Shown here piece by piece: positions 5,758-8,237 of a DNA stretch of 8,237 bases. Positions within the stretch are counted from its first letter, which is position 1. The number at the start of each line of letters is the position of its first letter. Source of the stretch: Dehalococcoidia bacterium (GTDB lineage: Bacteria > Chloroflexota > Dehalococcoidia > Dehalococcoidales > CSSed11-197); assembly GCA_003552785.1 (NCBI GenBank), contig PUOQ01000058.1, positions 1 to 8,237 of the forward strand, written 5' to 3'. The translations under genes and the position numbers were made by a program. The notes beneath the pieces are model-generated. The model saw nothing but the letters and a program-made list of their open reading frames with translations, did no database searches and had not been told where the DNA came from.

Positions 5758-6477
5758 ATGTTTGACTCAGTAAGAAGAAAAAAAGCCGGAAATGACATTT
5801 TACAGGGGCTTATTGCTGCCTGGCCTGTATGCCTTGGTTATGTGCCGATTGGACTTGCTTTTGGTGTAATCGCACAGCAGGCCGGGCTGACCCCTTTACA
5901 CATAGGTATTATGTCGGTTTTTGTTTTTGCTGGCAGTGCTCAGTTTATCGCTGTGTCAATGATGGCGGGCGGAGCCGGAATCGCTTCAATTATATTAACC
6001 ACATTCGCAGTGAATTTCCGTCATTTTCTTATGAGCTCATCTCTGGCGTTGTATCTGGGCGGTGCTAGAAAGAAACTGATTTCACTCTTTGCTTATGGAG
6101 TAACCGATGAAAGTTTTGCAGTCAACCTTTCACGATTCAGGCAGGGCAATTGGAATATAAACCGGGCGCTGGTGGTAAATCATACAACCAATTTCTTCTG
6201 GGTTGCAGGCACTATAGTCGGGGGCTTTGTCGGCCAGTTTATACCGGAGGGCAAATTTGGAATAGACTATGCCCTGGTGGCTATGTTTATTGGCTTGCTG
6301 GCGATGCAGTTGAATGGCAAAAAATATGTTTTAACCGCCTTGCTGGCCGGGTTTCTGGCAGTTTTCCTTTCAATGTTATTACCGGGCAATCTGTATATTG
6401 TGGCCTCGTCTGTACTGGCGGCTTCAGCAGGAGTATTGGTCCTGAGGAAGATAAGGCAGGTCAGGCATAATGTTTGA
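5758..6477 (+). CDS. azlC: AzlC family protein, large subunit of a branched-chain amino acid exporter
   Basis: The 239-aa membrane protein has the AzlC pattern: WPVCLGYVPIGLAFG (22-36), FAGSAQF (57-63), AVNFRHFLMSSSLALYLGG (84-102) and GVTDESFA (114-121), followed by further hydrophobic helices. AzlC pairs with AzlD; in Bacillus subtilis AzlCD exports branched-chain amino acids and gives 4-azaleucine resistance, and E. coli YgaZH exports valine. The next gene encodes AzlD and overlaps this one by 8 bp, so the pair is translationally coupled. The ATG at 5758 has no visible ribosome binding site. The hisF stop lies in the same frame 33 bp upstream. A 14-codon reading frame starting at the ATGA that overlaps the hisF stop (5721-5765) ends just past this ATG and might couple translation; this is speculative. 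Substrates other than branched-chain amino acids are possible. Confidence 0.92.
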   Translation: MFDSVRRKKAGNDILQGLIAAWPVCLGYVPIGLAFGVIAQQAGLTPLHIGIMSVFVFAGSAQFIAVSMMAGGAGIASIILTTFAVNFRHFLMSSSLALYLGGARKKLISLFAYGVTDESFAVNLSRFRQGNWNINRALVVNHTTNFFWVAGTIVGGFVGQFIPEGKFGIDYALVAMFIGLLAMQLNGKKYVLTALLAGFLAVFLSMLLPGNLYIVASSVLAASAGVLVLRKIRQVRHNV

Positions 6478-6793
6478 ACTGGAATACCTTTTACTGATTC
6501 TGGGCATGGGCGTGGTTACCTATATACCGCGCTGGATTCCTCTGGTTGCCCTGGTTGGCAGAAAATTGCCGCGCTGGATGGTAGAGTGGCTGGACCTGGT
6601 TCCTGTGGCTATACTCGCCTCGCTGTTATTGCCATTGTTACTGGTATCAGAAGATTCAGGAAGGATTGAATTATTCCGGCCGGAACTGCTGGCTGCAGTA
6701 CCAACCATAATTTTTGCCCTGAAGATTAAATCCCTGAGCGGCACAGTCGTGCTGGGCATGCTGGTATTCTGGCTGCTGGGCAATCTATTATAG
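6470..6793 (+). CDS. azlD: AzlD family protein, small subunit of a branched-chain amino acid exporter
   Basis: The 107-aa protein is the usual size for AzlD. It has about four hydrophobic segments (roughly 5-25, 42-62, 73-85 and 90-107) and the family's N-terminal motif TYIPRWIPL (17-25) with a following RKLPRWM and LVPVAILASLLLP. It begins inside the end of azlC (ATGTTTGA contains both the start and the azlC stop), with GGCAGGTCAGG upstream as a binding site. The tight overlap indicates stoichiometric production of the two subunits in the cytoplasmic membrane. The gene is followed by a 72-bp gap before the metallopeptidase gene, with no clear terminator. Confidence 0.9.
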   Translation: MFELEYLLLILGMGVVTYIPRWIPLVALVGRKLPRWMVEWLDLVPVAILASLLLPLLLVSEDSGRIELFRPELLAAVPTIIFALKIKSLSGTVVLGMLVFWLLGNLL

Positions 6794-6865
6794 GATTATA
6801 ATTAGTAAACTTGCCTTTATGACAGGTATAATTATATTTAAAGAAGGAAAAGAGCGTACAGGGAA

Positions 6866-7243
6866 ATGGAACTTTCAAGGTTTGAAGAACTTGTAGAGGA
6901 AGCAGTAAACAGTTTGCCGCCGGAACTTGCAGGCATGCTTCAAAATATTGATGTAGTCGTTCAGGATTATCCTTCCTCCGAGCAGTTGGGGGATTTGGGG
7001 GATGAAGAAGGCCACACCCTTTTGGGTTTATATGAGGGAGTCCCGCTTACCAGGAGGGGCCAGTTTTATGGGCTGGTGCCACCGGACAAGATCACAATTT
7101 TTAAAAAGCCAATTGAGAGTAAATGTTTTCACAATGAAGACAGGATTGCAAGGGAAATAAAGCGGGTGGTCCGCCATGAGATGGCTCATCACTTTGGCAT
7201 CAGCGATGCCCGAATCGATGAGCTTGAGAACGGACGTGATTAA
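6866..7243 (+). CDS. Small zincin-like metallopeptidase family protein
   Basis: The 125-aa protein matches the short metallopeptidase family once called DUF1025 (zincin-like, PF06262). The C-terminal motif HEMAHHFGISDARIDEL (104-120) holds the zinc-binding HExxH (His104, Glu105, His108) followed by the family's GISDxRIDEL. The N-terminal part begins with FEELVEEAVNSLPPEL (6-21), the usual opening, then NIDVVVQDYPS, LLGLYEGVPLTRRG and ITIFKKPIE. There is no signal peptide or membrane segment, so it is cytoplasmic. Members are thought to be proteases, but physiological substrates are not known to me. The AGGGAA directly before the ATG is closer than ideal; AAGGAAAAGAG at about 6844-6854 is a second possible site. 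A TATAAT at 6827-6832 could be its own -10 box but lacks a good -35. It may otherwise be read from azlCD. Confidence 0.88.
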   Translation: MELSRFEELVEEAVNSLPPELAGMLQNIDVVVQDYPSSEQLGDLGDEEGHTLLGLYEGVPLTRRGQFYGLVPPDKITIFKKPIESKCFHNEDRIAREIKRVVRHEMAHHFGISDARIDELENGRD

Positions 7244-7321
7244 ATGTATGCGTACTTATTAATACCCGTGCTATCCAGGATGCTATTTAAAAATTAATTG
7301 CTATTAGCTCAGGTTTTATGG

Positions 7322-7350
7322 TAACCTTAATTAAGTTTAAGTTTAGGTTA
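7322..7350. repeat. Imperfect inverted repeat in the leader of the zinc-ribbon gene
   Basis: TAACCTTAA (7322-7330) and TTTAGGTTA (7342-7350) are complementary at 8 of 9 positions around an 11-base spacer. They lie about 90 bp before the zinc-ribbon gene, where an operator could sit. The rest of the 196-bp gap from 7244 to 7439 is A/T-rich with no supported gene and no clear promoter boxes. Confidence 0.3.
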
Positions 7351-7425
7351 TAACAAAGCTTCCTTAAAGCTATTTAACACAGCCTTCTCAAGCAATGGGT
7401 GACCGGACTCTAACTAATAAAGAAA

Positions 7426-7433
7426 AAGGAGGT
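7426..7433 (+). promoter_or_regulatory. Ribosome binding site that sets the zinc-ribbon gene start
   Basis: AAGGAGGT lies 6 nt before ATG 7440. A longer in-frame reading from ATG 7395 would place this near-perfect site inside the gene and has none of its own, so the 7440 start is chosen. Confidence 0.85.
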
Positions 7434-7439
7434 CACTCT

Positions 7440-7736
7440 ATGAGCTTTCAAGACAAGTCCATCCAATGCAGCGATTGCAGTGCTACGTTTACTTTCAGCG
7501 CCGAAGATCAGGAGTTTTTCCGGTCGAAAGGCTATACCAACGAGCCAAAGCGCTGTATGGAATGCCGCCAGGCAAGGAAAGCAGAGCGTTCCGGCGGTGG
7601 TTACGGTTCTCAGCGCCAGATGTTCCCTGCAACCTGCGGTGAATGTGGTAAAAACACTGAAGTTCCGTTTCAGCCACGTGGCGAGAAGCCTGTTTATTGC
7701 AGCGACTGCTTCAGAAAAGTACGCCCCAGTAGATAG
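7440..7736 (+). CDS. Small protein with two zinc ribbons
   Basis: The 98-aa protein carries two four-cysteine zinc sites. The first is Cys10-x2-Cys13 with Cys39-x2-Cys42, around the family segment FSAEDQEFFRSKGYTNEPKR (19-38), which matches the probable zinc-ribbon domain PF13451. The second is Cys66-x2-Cys69 with Cys87-x2-Cys90, around EVPFQPRGEKPVYCSDC (74-90). A basic, glycine-rich linker (RKAERSGGGYGSQR, 46-59) joins them. Such proteins occur widely in Firmicutes and related anaerobes; the function is not established, and nucleic-acid binding is a reasonable inference from the ribbons and basic residues. The strong ribosome binding site suggests high expression. It is monocistronic by context, with a hairpin 11 bp behind the stop codon. 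Confidence 0.88.
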   Translation: MSFQDKSIQCSDCSATFTFSAEDQEFFRSKGYTNEPKRCMECRQARKAERSGGGYGSQRQMFPATCGECGKNTEVPFQPRGEKPVYCSDCFRKVRPSR

Positions 7737-7747
7737 GTAGCTAAAAT

Positions 7748-7795
7748 AGCCCTGCATCCAGTCCAACCGGAAAAAGGTGGCTGAGGTGCAGGGCT
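7748..7795 (+). terminator. Hairpin behind the zinc-ribbon gene, probable terminator
   Basis: AGCCCTGCA (7748-7756) and TGCAGGGCT (7787-7795) form a 9-bp perfect outer stem. The interior continues with imperfect pairing (CAGTC with GGCTG, ACC with GGT) around the loop GGAAAAA. It starts 11 bp after the stop codon. No proper T-run follows on the plus strand (TAATTAATT), so termination efficiency is uncertain. Confidence 0.55.
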
Positions 7796-7990
7796 TAATT
7801 AATTCTGCCGGTATATGTTAATAGAGCAAAAGCACTGCCACTTTTCATTTTTTGAGATTTTTATTCTGCAAACTTTTAACCCCCTAAAGCTTGCTACTTC
7901 TTTTTCAGCCGAAACAGGCTGCAAGCATTCAAAAACACGCCTCGGAAAATTTTTTTAAAAAGTTATATTGTTCAAATTATATTAGCAGTA
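7796..7990. other. Gene-free A/T-rich spacer before the insertion sequence
   Basis: No coding sequence is supported here. A compound hairpin can be drawn at 7889-7926, with CAGCC-GAAACA-GGCTG inside flanking GCTTGC and GCAAGC arms, but it is not followed by a T-run and its role is unknown. The right part, with several runs of A and T, leads into the insertion-sequence end. Confidence 0.4.
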
Positions 7991-8036
7991 GGTAATGTAA
8001 ACTATTTTGTGTAAATTCTTTCCTGAATAAGGAAAA

Positions 8037-8089
8037 AGGGCGTATCCTTTTAAGTTAAAGCAAATAAAACAAAAAAGGAGGTACGCCCT
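8037..8089 (+). promoter_or_regulatory. Hairpin that buries the transposase ribosome binding site
   Basis: AGGGCGTATCCTTTT (8037-8051) pairs with 8073-8089: eight pairs with TACGCCCT, a two-base GG bulge (8080-8081), then seven pairs with AAAAGGA, closing a 21-base loop. The binding site AAGGAGG (8075-8081) is wholly within the stem and bulge, and the ATG follows directly at 8090. Transcripts carrying both arms should be poorly translated. A smaller hairpin, TTTCCT-GAATA-AGGAAA (8019-8035), lies just ahead. Confidence 0.6.
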
Positions 8090-8237
8090 ATGGTCATGGT
8101 AAACGGCATGACCGGATTAACACTAAATGATTTATGGAAAGAGGTCAAGAGCGAAGAGGACTGGTTAGGGGATTTTAATGAAACAGTGCTGCGTATGGCT
8201 AAAATGATGCTTGAATCAAGCCTTGAAGAAGAACTGC
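8090..8237 (+). CDS. IS256-family (mutator type) transposase, N-terminal part
   Basis: Only the first 49 codons are present; the gene runs off the right edge. The ATG at 8090 follows AAGGAGG. The peptide ends in LRMAKMMLESSLEEEL, which matches the N-terminal segment of IS256-type transposases (the helix before the usual GY-containing motif). The catalytic DDE domain lies outside the window, so activity cannot be judged. The sequence in view is intact, with no frameshift. Later in-frame ATGs at codons 3 and 7 are possible alternative starts, but the spacing from the binding site favours 8090. Confidence 0.82.
   Translation, partial: MVMVNGMTGLTLNDLWKEVKSEEDWLGDFNETVLRMAKMMLESSLEEEL

Larger units (their letters stand above)
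7991..8237 (+). mobile_element. Left end of an IS256-family insertion sequence (cut by the window)
   Basis: The partial transposase at 8090 is of the mutator/IS256 type. About 100 bp upstream, the stretch GTGTAAATTCTTTCC (8009-8023) resembles the ends of IS256-family elements, which commonly carry ATTTACACA-like inverted repeats. The outer boundary is estimated near 7991-8009 and cannot be fixed, because the right end and the target-site duplication are outside the window. Confidence 0.65.

Noticed and set aside
7395..7439. Upstream ATG start for the zinc-ribbon protein
   Set aside because: There is no ribosome binding site ahead of it, and the near-perfect AAGGAGGT lies inside the added segment.
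7410..7766. 118-codon minus-strand frame opposite the zinc-ribbon gene
   Set aside because: It is antisense to a gene with two complete four-cysteine sites and an ideal binding site, and has no recognisable family.
1..8237. CRISPR array, tRNA, rRNA or a classic riboswitch
   Set aside because: No regularly spaced repeats, cloverleaf with TTCGA-type arm, rRNA core sequence or known riboswitch consensus was noticed on either strand by eye; a covariance-model search would be decisive.

Overview
The window looks like a chromosomal segment of a Firmicute, probably an anaerobic member of the Clostridia. The reasons are strong AGGAGG-type ribosome binding sites, two TTG starts backed by such sites, AT-rich intergenic DNA, a two-zinc-ribbon protein of a type common in Firmicutes, an AzlCD pair, a YedE-type selenium/sulfur transporter and an IS256-family element. 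This placement is an inference from sequence style and gene content; there is no rRNA or other marker.

Left part (1-4152), all on the minus strand: the first 28 codons of an exported or membrane protein, with a good promoter and a Fur-box-like palindrome in its leader; a lipoprotein serpin with a complete reactive-centre loop, followed by a 15-bp hairpin; a YedE-like transporter; and a CN-hydrolase (nitrilase superfamily) enzyme with an intact Glu-Lys-Cys triad and a TTG start. Serpin, transporter and hydrolase each have their own ribosome binding site. The hydrolase and transporter lie 87 bp apart and could share a transcript, but no metabolic link between them is evident.

Right part (4236-8237), all on the plus strand: an unrecognised 182-aa membrane protein whose start codon lies just behind an extended -10 box, suggesting a leaderless mRNA; a decayed partial duplication of that gene; hisF (true start most likely TTG at 4948) with no other his gene nearby; azlC and azlD, overlapping by 8 bp and forming a branched-chain amino acid exporter; a small zincin-like metallopeptidase; a 98-aa protein with two zinc ribbons; and the left end of an IS256-family insertion sequence. 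In the IS leader a long hairpin buries the transposase ribosome binding site.

Most of the window is ordinary chromosomal content. No defence system, CRISPR array, RNA gene or clear new multi-gene system is visible. The items most worth a second look are the gene-remnant duplication before hisF, the transposase leader hairpin, the lipoprotein serpin and the apparently leaderless orphan membrane protein.
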